Notes under the pieces: model-generated | What the model was told of the DNA's origin: nothing | Databases searched by the model: none | Seen by the model: only the letters and a program-made list of their open reading frames with translations | Shown here: positions 37,441-46,964 of the stretch, one piece after another | How positions within the stretch are numbered: the first letter of the stretch is position 1 | How the letters are laid out: each line of letters opens with the position of its first letter | Made by a program: the position numbers and the translations under genes | DNA from: Sphingomonadales bacterium 12-68-11 | GTDB lineage: Bacteria; Pseudomonadota; Alphaproteobacteria; Sphingomonadales; Sphingomonadaceae | NCBI GenBank assembly: GCA_002279825.1 | Contig: NCCV01000003.1 | Span: forward strand, 186,001 to 250,000 | Reading direction: 5' to 3' | DNA length: 64,000 bases

Positions 37441-38599
37441 GCTGCCGCGCGCGGACTGGACCCAGCGCGCCGATCTCGCCGCGCTCGTCGCCGCGCTTGG
37501 CGATGACAGCGTGCGCTGGGTCGGCGGCGCGGTGCGCGACACGCTGCTTGGGCAACCGGTCAAGGACATTGACGCGGCGACCACGCATGCCCCGGACGAA
37601 GTGATCGCGCGCCTCGCGCGGGCGGGCATCCGCACCGTCCCGACCGGGCTTGCCCACGGTACGGTGACGGCGCTGCTCACCGAAGGGCCGGTCGAGATCA
37701 CCACGCTGCGCCGCGACGTCAGCACCGACGGACGGCGCGCGACGATCGCGTTCTCGGACGACTGGCGCGAGGACGCGGCGCGGCGCGATTTCACGCTCAA
37801 TGCGCTCTATGCCGATCCGGCGACGCTGGAGATCTTCGACTGGTTCGGCGGGCTCGGCGACCTCGCGGCGCGGCGCGTGCGCTTCATCGGCGATCCGCGC
37901 GAGCGGATCCGCGAGGATCACTTGCGGATCCTGCGCTATTACCGGTTCCAGGCCCGCTTCGGCAGCGCGCTCGACGCGGCCGCCGAAGACGCCTGCGCCG
38001 ACCTGGCCCCCATGCTCAAGGGCCTCAGCCGCGAGCGCGTCGGGTGGGAACTGCTCGCAATCCTCGCGCTCCCCGTGCCGGGAGCGACCGTTGTCCGCAT
38101 GCAAACGCGCGGAGTCTTGCCGGTCGTGCTGCCAGAAGCCGGCGACGGGGGCGTGGCACGGCTCGAGGCGCTCATCGCCCAGGAGGCCGCACAGCATGTC
38201 GCACCCGACGCCCTGCGCCGCCTCGCCGCGCTGCTGCCGGCCGATCCGCGCGCGGCGGAGCAGGTCGCGGCGCGGCTGCGGCTTTCGGCAGCGCAGCGCA
38301 AGCGGCTGGCGTTGGCGGCGGCGCGCGGCGATGCGCCCGGCGAGGCGCGCGCGCTGGCCTATCGGCTGGGCCGCGCGGAAGCCGTCGACCGGCTCTTGTT
38401 GGCGCAGGCGAGTGTGGCGCCGCTGGCGGGGTGGGAACAGCCGGTCCTGCCGCTCAAAGGCGGGGATATTGTGGCGCGCGGCGTCTCGGCCGGGCCCGAA
38501 GTCGCACGCATCCTCCAGGCGGTGGAGGCGCAGTGGATAGCGGAGGGTTTCCCCCCGGCCGCGCGTGTCGCACAACTGCTCGACGAACGATTGCCCTGA
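37433..38599 (+). CDS. CCA-adding tRNA nucleotidyltransferase
   Basis: A 388-residue class II nucleotidyltransferase of the poly(A) polymerase / tRNA nucleotidyltransferase family, which builds or repairs the tRNA 3' CCA end. The active site is VGGAVRDTLLGQPVKDIDAA (GG at 31-32, Arg35-Asp36, metal-binding Asp45 and Asp47); ARRDFTLNALY and LRILRYYRFQARFG follow. In alphaproteobacteria a cca gene downstream of the NUDIX gene is common. Confidence 0.94.
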   Translation: MAELPRADWTQRADLAALVAALGDDSVRWVGGAVRDTLLGQPVKDIDAATTHAPDEVIARLARAGIRTVPTGLAHGTVTALLTEGPVEITTLRRDVSTDGRRATIAFSDDWREDAARRDFTLNALYADPATLEIFDWFGGLGDLAARRVRFIGDPRERIREDHLRILRYYRFQARFGSALDAAAEDACADLAPMLKGLSRERVGWELLAILALPVPGATVVRMQTRGVLPVVLPEAGDGGVARLEALIAQEAAQHVAPDALRRLAALLPADPRAAEQVAARLRLSAAQRKRLALAAARGDAPGEARALAYRLGRAEAVDRLLLAQASVAPLAGWEQPVLPLKGGDIVARGVSAGPEVARILQAVEAQWIAEGFPPAARVAQLLDERLP

Positions 38600-38870
38600 A
38601 TTCCTCACGCAATCGCAATTCGTCGCGCGCCTGGCTCGCTTTGTCCCATCGCGGTTTGAGAATGTGCCGGAGTTCGAGAGCCTTGCGCCCGAAGTCGGAT
38701 CGTTAGCCGCGGATCAGCGCCCGAGCGCCCGCGGACAGGGAACAGGGTGTCGCTTCACAGGCCAATCCGGACCTCCGGATTGCCGGTGGGCGCTGCCGTG
38801 TTCGCTCCCTTCGCCCCGACCTCGGGGCCCGCCGCCGGCGGGCTCGCGGACTGCATCACGGAGATATTCA

Positions 38871-39386
38871 ATGAAACTGCTCGATCTCGCCGCCGCCACC
38901 GCTCTCGCGCTGTCCACCCTGGCCGTCCCCGCTCTGGCGCAAAGCGCCGGCGTGGCCGCGGGCGCCAAGGTCTACGGGCCCGACGGCGGCGAAGTCGGCG
39001 CGATCGAGAAAGTCGATGGCGACAACGTGGTGGTCAACACCGGCAACCTCACCGCAACCCTGCCGGCGAGCGTATTCGGCGCCGGCGAAAAGGGCCCGAC
39101 GATCGGCTGGAACAAGGCCGACCTCGAAGCCGCGATCACCGCCGCCAACGAAGAGGCCAAGGCCGCGTTCGAAGCCGCGCTGGTCGAAGGCTCGGATCTC
39201 TACAGCTCCGACGGCGTGCTGCTCGGCAAGATCAAGAGCGTGGCCGAGGACGGTTCGGTCGTGGCCGAGCTCGAAGCCGGGCCGGTGACGCTCAAGAAGG
39301 AGCAGATGGCGCTGAGCGGCGACAAGCTGACCTTCCTCGCCACCGCCGCCGACGTACGCGCGGCGACCGCTCAGTCCGGCGGCTGA
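38871..39386 (+). CDS. Exported protein with two PRC-barrel-like repeats
   Basis: A 171-residue protein with a signal peptide ending PALA, then two similar modules: GAKVYGPDGGEVGAIEKVDG and, later, GSDLYSSDGVLLGKIKSVAE. The pattern of a short strand, DG turn and xGxIxxV resembles PRC-barrel domains. It is probably periplasmic; function unknown. The start has GGAG at a suitable distance. The 271 bases upstream contain no gene, only a short hairpin (CAATCCGG-ACCT-CCGGATTG, 38763-38782). Confidence 0.8.
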   Translation: MKLLDLAAATALALSTLAVPALAQSAGVAAGAKVYGPDGGEVGAIEKVDGDNVVVNTGNLTATLPASVFGAGEKGPTIGWNKADLEAAITAANEEAKAAFEAALVEGSDLYSSDGVLLGKIKSVAEDGSVVAELEAGPVTLKKEQMALSGDKLTFLATAADVRAATAQSGG

Positions 39387-39392
39387 GCAAAG

Positions 39393-39419
39393 TCCTCCCC
39401 GAGCCAAGCTCGGGGAGGA
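39393..39419. terminator. Strong hairpin between convergent genes
   Basis: A perfect 12-bp inverted repeat, TCCTCCCCGAGC / GCTCGGGGAGGA, with a 3-base loop, filling the 38-base gap between the PRC-like gene and convergent parC. Likely a bidirectional terminator although it lacks a clear T-run. Confidence 0.65.
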
Positions 39420-39424
39420 TCGTC

Positions 39425-41716
39425 CTAGATCTTGTTGTCGCGCGGGAAGCCCTGCGGCGGGAGGCGTCCGGCGGCGCCGCGCGCAACCTTCCACAAGTGG
39501 ATGTCCTTCTCGGTGCGGACGCGGCCGCTGTCGCCGCCCATCTCCCACGCCAGCCCTTCGGCAAGCGTGATCGGGCGCACCCCGGCGAGCCCGCCGTCGC
39601 GGTAGCGCTGCAAGGTGACCCCTTGCCCGCGCGCCATGACGGGCAGCTCCTCGATGTTGAACACCACCAGCTTGCGGTTGTCGCCGACCACCGCGAGATG
39701 ATCGTGCTCGGGCAAGACCACGCGCACCGCCGCCAGCCTGGCTTCGCCGCGCAAGTTCATCACCTGGCGGCCCTTGCGCGTCTCGGCGATCAGCTCCTCA
39801 GCCATGGCGAGGAAACCGCGCCCCTCGCTGCTCGCCAGCAGCAGCTTGAGCCCGGGTCGATAGACCAACATGGCGACGATCTGCGCCGAGGCATCGATAT
39901 CGAGCGTATTGCGGATCGGCTCGCCGAACCCGCGCGCGCCGGGCAGCTTGTCGGCGCCGACGGTGAAGAACCGGCCGTCGTCGGCGATCAGCATGATCTT
40001 GTCGGTGGTCTGGGCGTGGACCGCCGGGAACTCGGCCGGGCCGTCGCCTTCCTTGAACTTCCAGTCGGATTCGAGCGGCAAGTGGCCGCGTGCGGCGCGA
40101 ATCCAGCCGCGCGCCGAGAGCACCACGGTTACCGGTTCCTTCTCGATCATCGCGTCCATGCTGAATTCGACGGTCGGCGCCGCCTCGGCGATCGTGGTGC
40201 GGCGGCGGCCGAGCGCGGTGTCCTCGCCGTACTCCTGGCGCAGCGCGGCGAGGTCGCGCTTGAGGCGGGTGCGCTGCCGCGCGGGTGAGGCGAGTAGCTT
40301 CTCGAGCTCGTCGCGCTCCGCCGCCAGCGCGTCCTGCTCGCGCCGGAGCTCCATCTCCTCGAGCTTGCGCAGGCTGCGCAGCCGCATGTTGAGGATCGCT
40401 TCGGCCTGGCGGTCGGTCAGTTCGAACTCGGCGATCATCACCGGCTTGGGCTCGTCCTCGGTGCGGATGATCTGGATCACCCGGTCGAGATTGAGGAACG
40501 CGATGATGTAGCCGGCGACCAGCTCGAGCCGGTCGGCGATCTTCGCCAGCCGGTGCTGGGTGCGCCGCTGGAGAATGTCGATCTGGTGCGCGGTCCAGTT
40601 CGACAAGAGCTCATGCAGCCCCATCACCATCGGCGTGCGGCTGGCGTCGAGCACGTTGAGGTTGAGGCTGAGCCGGGTTTCGAGATCGGTCAGCCGGTAG
40701 AGGCTTTCCTTGAGCAGCTCGGGATCGACGTTGCGGCTCTTGGGCACGATCACGATCCGCACCCGCTCGTCGCTCTCGTCGCGCACATCCTCCAGGATCG
40801 GCAGCTTGCGATCGGCAATCGCCTGGGCGATCTGCTCGATCAGCTTGCCCTTGGGCACCATGTAGGGGATCTCGGAGATCACCAACTGGTACTGCCCGCC
40901 GCCGAGCCGCTCGATCCCGGCCACACGGTCGGCCTCGTCCTTGACCTCTTCGGCGAAGAACCGCCCGCGCACCCGGAAGCTGCCCCGCCCGGTCTCGTAA
41001 GCGGCGGCGATGCTCTCGGCCGAATCGACGATCAGCCCGCCGGTCGCGAGGTCGGGCCCCTTGAACAGTTCCATCAGCCGCGCGTGGGTGACGTGCGGAT
41101 TGTCGATCAGCTCGAGCGTGGCATCGATCACTTCGGCGACGTTGTGGCTGGGGATCGAGGTCGCCATGCCGACCGCGATGCCGGCCGCGCCGTTAGCGAG
41201 GAGATTGGGGAACAGCCCCGGGAACAGCGCCGGCTCCTCCTCCTCGTTGTTGTAGGTGGGCACGAAATCGACGGTGCCTTCGTCGAGCCCGTCCATTAGC
41301 GAGACCGCGGTGCGCGTCAGCCGCGCTTCGGTATAGCGCTCGGCCGCGGCGCCATCGCCGTCGATATTGCCGAAGTTGCCCTGCCCGTCGACCAGCGGAT
41401 AGCGCAGCGTGAACGGCTGGGCGAGGCGCACCAGCGCGTCGTAAAGCGCGAGGTTGCCGTGCGGGTGGTACTTGCCCATCACGTCGCCGGTGATGCGAGC
41501 GCACTTCTTGTAAGGCCCGTCGGGCGGCAGCCGCAACTGGCGCATGCCCCACAGCAGCCGGCGGTGGACCGGCTTCAGCCCGTCGCGCAGATCGGGCAGC
41601 GAGCGCGCGGTGATCGTCGACAGCGCATAGACCAGATAGCGCTCGCTCAGCGCGCTATCGAACGGCGTATCGACGATCGCGTCGAACGGATCTTTGTCGT
41701 CCTCGGGGGCGGGCAT
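39425..41716 (-). CDS. parC: DNA topoisomerase IV subunit A
   Basis: Breakage-reunion subunit of topoisomerase IV, 763 residues, which decatenates daughter chromosomes. Catalytic Tyr128 lies in [12 protein letters not shown]. The shorter C-terminal part, without a GyrA-box-rich domain of full length, supports ParC over GyrA. The quinolone-resistance region reads [13 protein letters not shown], so the residues matching E. coli ParC Asp79 and Ser80 are Asn88 and Leu89. No parE is adjacent. Confidence 0.93.
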   Translation of the reverse strand: MPAPEDDKDPFDAIVDTPFDSALSERYLVYALSTITARSLPDLRDGLKPVHRRLLWGMRQLRLPPDGPYKKCARITGDVMGKYHPHGNLALYDALVRLAQPFTLRYPLVDGQGNFGNIDGDGAAAERYTEARLTRTAVSLMDGLDEGTVDFVPTYNNEEEEPALFPGLFPNLLANGAAGIAVGMATSIPSHNVAEVIDATLELIDNPHVTHARLMELFKGPDLATGGLIVDSAESIAAAYETGRGSFRVRGRFFAEEVKDEADRVAGIERLGGGQYQLVISEIPYMVPKGKLIEQIAQAIADRKLPILEDVRDESDERVRIVIVPKSRNVDPELLKESLYRLTDLETRLSLNLNVLDASRTPMVMGLHELLSNWTAHQIDILQRRTQHRLAKIADRLELVAGYIIAFLNLDRVIQIIRTEDEPKPVMIAEFELTDRQAEAILNMRLRSLRKLEEMELRREQDALAAERDELEKLLASPARQRTRLKRDLAALRQEYGEDTALGRRRTTIAEAAPTVEFSMDAMIEKEPVTVVLSARGWIRAARGHLPLESDWKFKEGDGPAEFPAVHAQTTDKIMLIADDGRFFTVGADKLPGARGFGEPIRNTLDIDASAQIVAMLVYRPGLKLLLASSEGRGFLAMAEELIAETRKGRQVMNLRGEARLAAVRVVLPEHDHLAVVGDNRKLVVFNIEELPVMARGQGVTLQRYRDGGLAGVRPITLAEGLAWEMGGDSGRVRTEKDIHLWKVARGAAGRLPPQGFPRDNKI

Positions 41717-41807
41717 GCGGCGGCCCTAGCAGGGGTGTTCGGGCCGCGACAGGCGCGCGGCGCCGTGTTTCAACATCCCCGCGAGGCCAGGCTCACGGTA
41801 CGCGACC

Positions 41808-43649
41808 TCACCCCGCCTTGCGTTCCGCGATCCAGGCATCGACGCGCCGCTCGAGCAGCGACAGCGGCAGCGAGCCGGCGCCGAGCACGGCGTCGTGGAA
41901 GCCGCGGATGTCGAAGCGCGGGCCCAGCTCGCGCTCGGCCTCGGCACGCAGCTCGAGGATCTTGTTCATGCCGATCTTGTAGCTGGTCGCCTGGCCCGGG
42001 ATGACGATGTAGCGGCGCACTTCGTTGCGGATTGTCTCGAGCGGCATCGGCGAGTTCTGCTGGAAGAAGGCGATCGCCTGAGCCTCGGTCCAGCCCTTGG
42101 CGTGGAGGCCGGTATCCACCACCAGCCGGATCGCGCGCCACATCTCCGAAGTCAGCCGGCCGAAGTCCGAATAGGGATCGGCGTAAGTGCCCGGCATCTC
42201 CTTGGCGAGCCGCTCCGAATAGAGCCCCCAGCCTTCGGCATAGGCGGTGTAGCCGACCTGCGTTTGGAACGTCGGCACCCCGGTCAGCTCTTGCGCGATC
42301 GAGATCTGCATATGATGGCCGGGCAGGCCTTCGTGATAGGCGACCACTTCGAGCATGTTCTTGGGCATCGCCGACATGTCGGAGAGGTGCGCGTAGTAGA
42401 TGCCCGGGCGCGAGCCGTCCGGCGTGCCCGAGCGGTAATGCTGCGCGCCGCCGGCCTGCTCGCGGAACGGCTCGACCCGCCGCACTTCAAGTCCGGCCTT
42501 GGGCAGCAGGCCGAAATAGGCGGGCAGTTGCGCCTCGATCGTGTCGATCGCCGCTGCGGCCGCTTCGACATAGGCCTGCGCGCCCGCGTCGCTCTGCGGG
42601 AAGTAGTTGAACGCGCCGGTTTTCACATGGTCGAAGAACGCCTGCAGATCGCCTTCGAAGCCGACCTTGGCCCTGATCGCCTCCATCTCGCCGCGCAGCC
42701 GAGCGATGTCGGTGAGGCCGATCTGGTGGATCTGCTCGGCGGTGAGGTCGGTAGTGGTGTTGAGCCGCAGGCGGCTCTCGTAGTAAGCCGCGCCGCCGGG
42801 CAGGCTGCCGACTCCGGTCGCGGTGGTGGGCGCGTTGGCCCGGTCGCTCTCCATGAAGGCGATGATCCGCTGGTAGCCCGGCAGATACGAGGCCTTGAGC
42901 GCCGCCTCCAGCTCGCCGCGCAGCGCGGTCGCCGCGGCCTCGTCGATCGTGCCCGCGGCAACCAGCGCCGCGATCTTGGCCTTGCCATCCTGCCACAGCG
43001 CGGTGTCGGCCCCTGCCGTGAAGGGCGCGCCGTCGATCAGCTTCTTGGCTTCGGCGATCACGAAATCGTAAGCGAAATAGGGCGGGCGCACCCCGCGCGC
43101 GGCGTTGGCGGCGGCGCGATCGGCCACCTGCCCGAGCGCCCGGTCAAATTGCCCGACGCGCGAGATGTAGTCCCGCATGTCCTGCGCGGTATCGACCCGG
43201 TGAGTCGAGATGATCAGCGAGGGCAGCGAGGTGTGGATGCCCTGCATCTGCGAGAGGACATAGCCGTTGCCGCGCCAGCGCGCCGCCTCGGCCGCGCTCT
43301 CGTATTCGTACTTCCACAAGTCGTAGGCGAGCTGGTCCTGCGGGCTGAGCGCGGCATAGTCGAACGTGCGCTCCATCTCCTCGACGCTCGCCTTCTGCCA
43401 GGCGAGCTGCGCGTCGGCGCCGGCATCGGAGAAATCGTCGAGCTCGCCGTAAAGCTCCTTGCGGCCGAGCTGGGTCAGGCCGAGCGGACTGAACTTGAGC
43501 TGCTCCTCGTACTTGGCTTCGAACCAGGCGTGGAGCCGCGCGTTCTGGGCGGATGCCGTTTGCTGCGTTTGCTGCGCGGCGGCCGGCGCGGCCAGGTAAG
43601 CGGGTGCAAGCAAGGCGGCGGCAAGCGCCAGGGATGTCGCGAAGCGCAT
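41808..43649 (-). CDS. Exported DUF885 family metallopeptidase-like protein
   Basis: A 613-residue secreted protein with a signal peptide ending AAPAAA. Near residue 438 it has YHEGLPGHHMQ, an HExxxxHH-like zinc motif, and near residue 472 AYAEGWGLYSE, which could provide a third ligand; this layout is typical of DUF885. Such proteins are probable metallopeptidases. The ATG at 43647-43649 is preferred because GAGGG precedes it; an ATG four codons upstream has a weaker site. It is followed by parC. Confidence 0.9.
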   Translation of the reverse strand: MRFATSLALAAALLAPAYLAAPAAAQQTQQTASAQNARLHAWFEAKYEEQLKFSPLGLTQLGRKELYGELDDFSDAGADAQLAWQKASVEEMERTFDYAALSPQDQLAYDLWKYEYESAAEAARWRGNGYVLSQMQGIHTSLPSLIISTHRVDTAQDMRDYISRVGQFDRALGQVADRAAANAARGVRPPYFAYDFVIAEAKKLIDGAPFTAGADTALWQDGKAKIAALVAAGTIDEAAATALRGELEAALKASYLPGYQRIIAFMESDRANAPTTATGVGSLPGGAAYYESRLRLNTTTDLTAEQIHQIGLTDIARLRGEMEAIRAKVGFEGDLQAFFDHVKTGAFNYFPQSDAGAQAYVEAAAAAIDTIEAQLPAYFGLLPKAGLEVRRVEPFREQAGGAQHYRSGTPDGSRPGIYYAHLSDMSAMPKNMLEVVAYHEGLPGHHMQISIAQELTGVPTFQTQVGYTAYAEGWGLYSERLAKEMPGTYADPYSDFGRLTSEMWRAIRLVVDTGLHAKGWTEAQAIAFFQQNSPMPLETIRNEVRRYIVIPGQATSYKIGMNKILELRAEAERELGPRFDIRGFHDAVLGAGSLPLSLLERRVDAWIAERKAG

Positions 43650-43688
43650 GGAAACCCTCATCTGGAAAACTGGTAACGGCTGATACCG

Positions 43689-44018
43689 CTAGCGCAGCTG
43701 CATGTCATGGCTGACGGCGGGAATCTTCACCTCGATTCCGTCGAGCGCCTGACTCAGCTCGATCTGGCACGCCAGACGGCTGGTGCGGCAGGCGCCGGCG
43801 GCGAGATCGAGCATGTCTTCCTCGTCCTCGCTGGCGGGGGGCAGCAGCGCGAACCAGTCGGCGGGCAGGATCACGTGGCAAGTCGAGCAGGCCATCTGCC
43901 CCTCGCAGGTCCCTTCGAGCGGCATGCCCGCGGCCTGCGCGACGTCGAGCAACCTGTCGCCGGGGCGCGCCTCGGCCTCGATCCGGTTGCCGTCGCGGGT
44001 GATGAAAGCGACGAGAAT
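43689..44018 (-). CDS. [2Fe-2S] ferredoxin (adrenodoxin type) with apparent ATT start
   Basis: An electron-transfer protein of about 109 residues. The ligands are CEGQMACSTC (C-x5-C-x2-C) and a fourth Cys in RLACQIEL; DWFALLPPASEDEEDMLD matches vertebrate-type ferredoxins. The family's first strand (ILVAFITRDGNRIEA) lies upstream of the only internal TTG, and the frame is closed by a stop nine bases before ATT 44016-44018. AAGGATAAGG lies just before that ATT, so I take it as the start. It follows two cysteine desulfurase genes on the same strand. Confidence 0.85.
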   Translation of the reverse strand: MLVAFITRDGNRIEAEARPGDRLLDVAQAAGMPLEGTCEGQMACSTCHVILPADWFALLPPASEDEEDMLDLAAGACRTSRLACQIELSQALDGIEVKIPAVSHDMQLR

Positions 44019-44024
44019 CGAGCC

Positions 44025-45110
44025 TTATCCTTGCTGCGTTGCAGCATTATGAATCAAGTCCGCCGCTTGTTCAAGCTCGGTCAGCGCCGTGTAGCGCCCG
44101 AAGCCGAGCCGGATAGAGCCGCGTGCCTGCGCGGCGCTCAGCCCGATCGCCGCCAGCACGTGGCTTGGCCGCCCGCTGCCGCTGGCGCAGGCCGAGCCGG
44201 CAGAGAACATTACCTCGCGCAAGTCGGACATTAGCCGGGCGACATCGAGCCCTTCGCGCCGCACGTTGAGATTGCCGCGCCAGCGATACTCGGCGCTACC
44301 GTTGAGCTGCCAGCCGGGCAGCTGCGCCCGCGCGGCGTGCCACAGCGCAGCGACGTGCGCAGCATCGCTTTCCCGCCGAGCCCGGGCCAGTTCGGCCGCC
44401 GCGCCCATGCCCGCGCACAGCGCCGGGCTGAGCGTGCCCGAGCGCAGGCCCTGCTCCTGCCCGCCGCCGGTCAGGATCGGCTCGAGCGCGATACCGTCGC
44501 GCACCCACAGCGCGCCCACGCCCTTGGGTCGGTGGAACTTGTGCGCGCTGATCGCGATCAGGTCGGCGTCCACGAGCGGCATTCTCCCGGCCGCCTGAAC
44601 CGCGTCGCACACGAACAGCGCGCCCGCCGCCCGGGCCCGCGCGCAAAGCTCGCCGACCGGCTGGACCGTCCCGATCTCATTGTTGACGTGCATGGCCGCG
44701 ACGATCCCGACGCCATCGGGCAACGCAACCTGCGGATCGACCAAGCCGTCCGGCCCGACCGGCAGGAGCGTGAACGCGCCCGGCAGCGCGCGCGCGGTAT
44801 CGAGCACGGCGGCGTGTTCGATCGCGCTCGCCGCAACAGGCCGTCCCCTGCGCCCGGGCTCACTGCCGCGCAGCGCGAGATTGAGAGCCTCGGTCGCGCC
44901 CGAGGTGAAAACCACCCGGCCGCCCAGCGGGAACAACGCCGCGACCTGGTCGCGCGCATGTTCGACCGCGGCCTCCGCCAGCCGGCCCAAGCGGTGCGGC
45001 GAGTGCGGGTTGCCGAAGCCCGTGCCGCCCGGCCCCTCGAGCCACGGCAGCATCGCCTCGCGCGCTTCGGGCGCCAGCGGGGTGGTCGCCTGGTAGTCGA
45101 GGTAGATCAC
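44025..45110 (-). CDS. Cysteine desulfurase (NifS/IscS-like), second of a tandem pair
   Basis: A 361-residue PLP enzyme that takes sulphur from cysteine for Fe-S clusters or tRNA thiolation. PLP-binding Lys191 is in SAHKFHRPKG; the persulfide Cys308 is in SAGSACASGSGRPSHVL, the longer loop of group I enzymes. The GTG start overlaps the upstream desulfurase stop as GTGA. The product probably works with the ferredoxin gene directly downstream (6 bases away). Confidence 0.93.
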   Translation of the reverse strand: MIYLDYQATTPLAPEAREAMLPWLEGPGGTGFGNPHSPHRLGRLAEAAVEHARDQVAALFPLGGRVVFTSGATEALNLALRGSEPGRRGRPVAASAIEHAAVLDTARALPGAFTLLPVGPDGLVDPQVALPDGVGIVAAMHVNNEIGTVQPVGELCARARAAGALFVCDAVQAAGRMPLVDADLIAISAHKFHRPKGVGALWVRDGIALEPILTGGGQEQGLRSGTLSPALCAGMGAAAELARARRESDAAHVAALWHAARAQLPGWQLNGSAEYRWRGNLNVRREGLDVARLMSDLREVMFSAGSACASGSGRPSHVLAAIGLSAAQARGSIRLGFGRYTALTELEQAADLIHNAATQQG

Positions 45111-46159
45111 CCGCGCCCCACTTCGCGCCAGGCGTCACAAAACGCCTCCAGCTCGCTCACCGTCGTGTTCCAGCCGAGACTGACGCGCACCGTGCGGGCG
45201 GCGCGATCCTCGTCCAACCCGAAGGCGGCGAGCGCGCGGCTGCGCTTGAGCGTGCCCGATGCACAGGCGCTCCCTGCCGAGACCGCGAACCCCATGGCGT
45301 CGAGCTTGATCAGCAGCACCGCGGCGCTGAGCTTCGGATGCGCCAGCGCAACGATGTGTGAACACTGCGGGCCAAGCTGCAACAACTCGCCGTCGCGGCG
45401 CAGCAAATCCTTGAATTCGTAGCGATCGGGATAAGTGGTCGGCCAGCTCTCGACCCCGCCCGCCTCGAGCGCGGCGGCAAAGCCGAGCACGCCGGGCAAG
45501 TTCTCGGTGCCCTGGCGATAGCCCCGCTCCTGGCCCCCGACCGGCTCCAGCATCGCGAAATCGCGCACCAGCAGCGCGCCGACGCCGATCGGCCCGCCGA
45601 GCTTGTGCGCCGAGACCACGACCATGTCGGCATCGGGCAGCGGGACTTTGCCGGCCGACTGCGAGCAATCGGCGAGGAACAACCCGCCTGCGCCGCGCAC
45701 CACCGCGACCGCCGGGCAGCCGCCGTGCGGCATCAGCACGGTGCCGGTCTCCGAATTGATCGACTGGAGCGCGACGACGGCGCTCCCTCCCTGCGCCAAT
45801 GCGCGCCCGAGCGCATCGCAATCGAGCGCCCCGTCGGTGAGCGGAATCACTTCGGCATCGGGCGCGGCGCGGAACACCGCGTCGTGCTCGGCCGCCGCGA
45901 CCAGCCGGCGCGCGGTCTTGGCACGGCCCAGCCCGATGGCAAGCGCCTCACTCGCGCCCGACGTGAAGATCACTTCGCCCGGCCAGCCGAGGGCTGCCTT
46001 AACCCGGGAGCGCGCGTCTTCGAGCGCGGCACGCGCCGCGCGCCCTTCGGCGTGCGGGCTCGACGGGTTGGCCCACAGCGCGAAACCGCGGCGCATCTCC
46101 GCCTCCGCTTCGGGCCGCAGCGGAGACGTGGCGGCATGGTCAAGATAGATGCGGGTCAC
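45107..46159 (-). CDS. Cysteine desulfurase (NifS/IscS-like), first of a tandem pair
   Basis: A 350-residue PLP-dependent desulfurase. PLP-binding Lys186 is in SAHKLGGPIGVGAL and the persulfide Cys299 in SAGSACASGTLKRS, again group I-like. The two adjacent enzymes share motifs but are clearly diverged, so this is an old duplication rather than a recent one. The start is GTG 46157-46159. No scaffold (iscU) or sufBCD genes are next to the pair within the window. Confidence 0.93.
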   Translation of the reverse strand: MTRIYLDHAATSPLRPEAEAEMRRGFALWANPSSPHAEGRAARAALEDARSRVKAALGWPGEVIFTSGASEALAIGLGRAKTARRLVAAAEHDAVFRAAPDAEVIPLTDGALDCDALGRALAQGGSAVVALQSINSETGTVLMPHGGCPAVAVVRGAGGLFLADCSQSAGKVPLPDADMVVVSAHKLGGPIGVGALLVRDFAMLEPVGGQERGYRQGTENLPGVLGFAAALEAGGVESWPTTYPDRYEFKDLLRRDGELLQLGPQCSHIVALAHPKLSAAVLLIKLDAMGFAVSAGSACASGTLKRSRALAAFGLDEDRAARTVRVSLGWNTTVSELEAFCDAWREVGRG

Positions 46160-46164
46160 AGCAA

Positions 46165-46192
46165 TTGCGAAACGGTGTCGAAACCTTATATA
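46165..46192 (+). promoter_or_regulatory. Possible promoter for the hydrolase gene at 46249
   Basis: TTGCGA (46165-46170) and TATATA (46187-46192) with a 16-base spacer in the 89-base gap between divergent genes, 57 bases before the ATG. Box similarity is moderate and alphaproteobacterial promoters are loosely defined. Confidence 0.3.
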
Positions 46193-46248
46193 GCCGCCCC
46201 CTTCGCGCACGCCAGCCGCGCCCCGCATCCAGTGTAAGAGCCACGCCC

Positions 46249-46905
46249 ATGCCCTCCGTCATCTTCCCCGGCCCCGAAGGCCGCCTCGAAGGCCGTTACG
46301 CCCCCGCTTCCCGCCCGCGCGCGCCGGTGGCGATGATCTTGCACCCGCACTCGCAGGGCGGCGGCACGATGAACGACCGCATCGTCCAGCGGCTCTACAA
46401 GACTTTCGTCGATCGCGGCTTCGCCACCCTGCGCTTCAATTTCCGCGGCGTCGGGCGCAGCCAGGGCAGTTTCGACAACGGCATCGGCGAGCTGTCCGAC
46501 GCGGCCAGCGCGCTTGACTGGGTCCAGTCGGTCCACCCCGAGGCGCAGACCACCTGGGTCGCGGGCGTCAGCTTCGGCGCGCTGATCGGCATGCAGCTGC
46601 TGATGCGCCGGCCCGAGATCCGCGGCTTCATCTCGGTCGCCCCGCCGGCCAACATGTACGATTTCTCGTTCCTCGCGCCGTGCCCGGCGAGCGGCATCTT
46701 CATCCAGGGAACGGCGGACACGGTGGTCCAGCCCAACTCGGTGCAGAAGCTGGTCGACAAGCTGCGCACGCAGAAGCACATCACCATCCATCACGAGGAA
46801 ATCGCGCGCGCCAACCACTTCTTCGAGAACGAGACCGAAGAGCTGATGGGCGCGGTCGACAATTACCTCGACTTCCGCCTCTCGCCCGACTGCCCAATCC
46901 GCTGA
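46249..46905 (+). CDS. Alpha/beta-hydrolase
   Basis: A 218-residue cytoplasmic hydrolase of the COG2945 type. Visible elements: MILHPHSQGGGTMND (oxyanion region), LRFNFRGVGRSQGSFDNGIGE, the nucleophile elbow GVSFGALIG, an Asp in GTADTVVQPNS, and His in ANHFFENE. The length fits the family. Substrate unknown. It is divergent from the cysteine desulfurase pair. Confidence 0.92.
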   Translation: MPSVIFPGPEGRLEGRYAPASRPRAPVAMILHPHSQGGGTMNDRIVQRLYKTFVDRGFATLRFNFRGVGRSQGSFDNGIGELSDAASALDWVQSVHPEAQTTWVAGVSFGALIGMQLLMRRPEIRGFISVAPPANMYDFSFLAPCPASGIFIQGTADTVVQPNSVQKLVDKLRTQKHITIHHEEIARANHFFENETEELMGAVDNYLDFRLSPDCPIR

Positions 46906-46964
46906 CCGAGCGCCCCGTCGGCGCCCTTGCGCGCGGCGAGTCTTGCATCGGTGGACCGCTTGAG

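Noticed and set aside
44025..46159. The two cysteine desulfurases as a recent tandem duplication
   Set aside because: Shared motifs are only the family ones; the intervening sequence is strongly diverged, so they are ancient paralogues.
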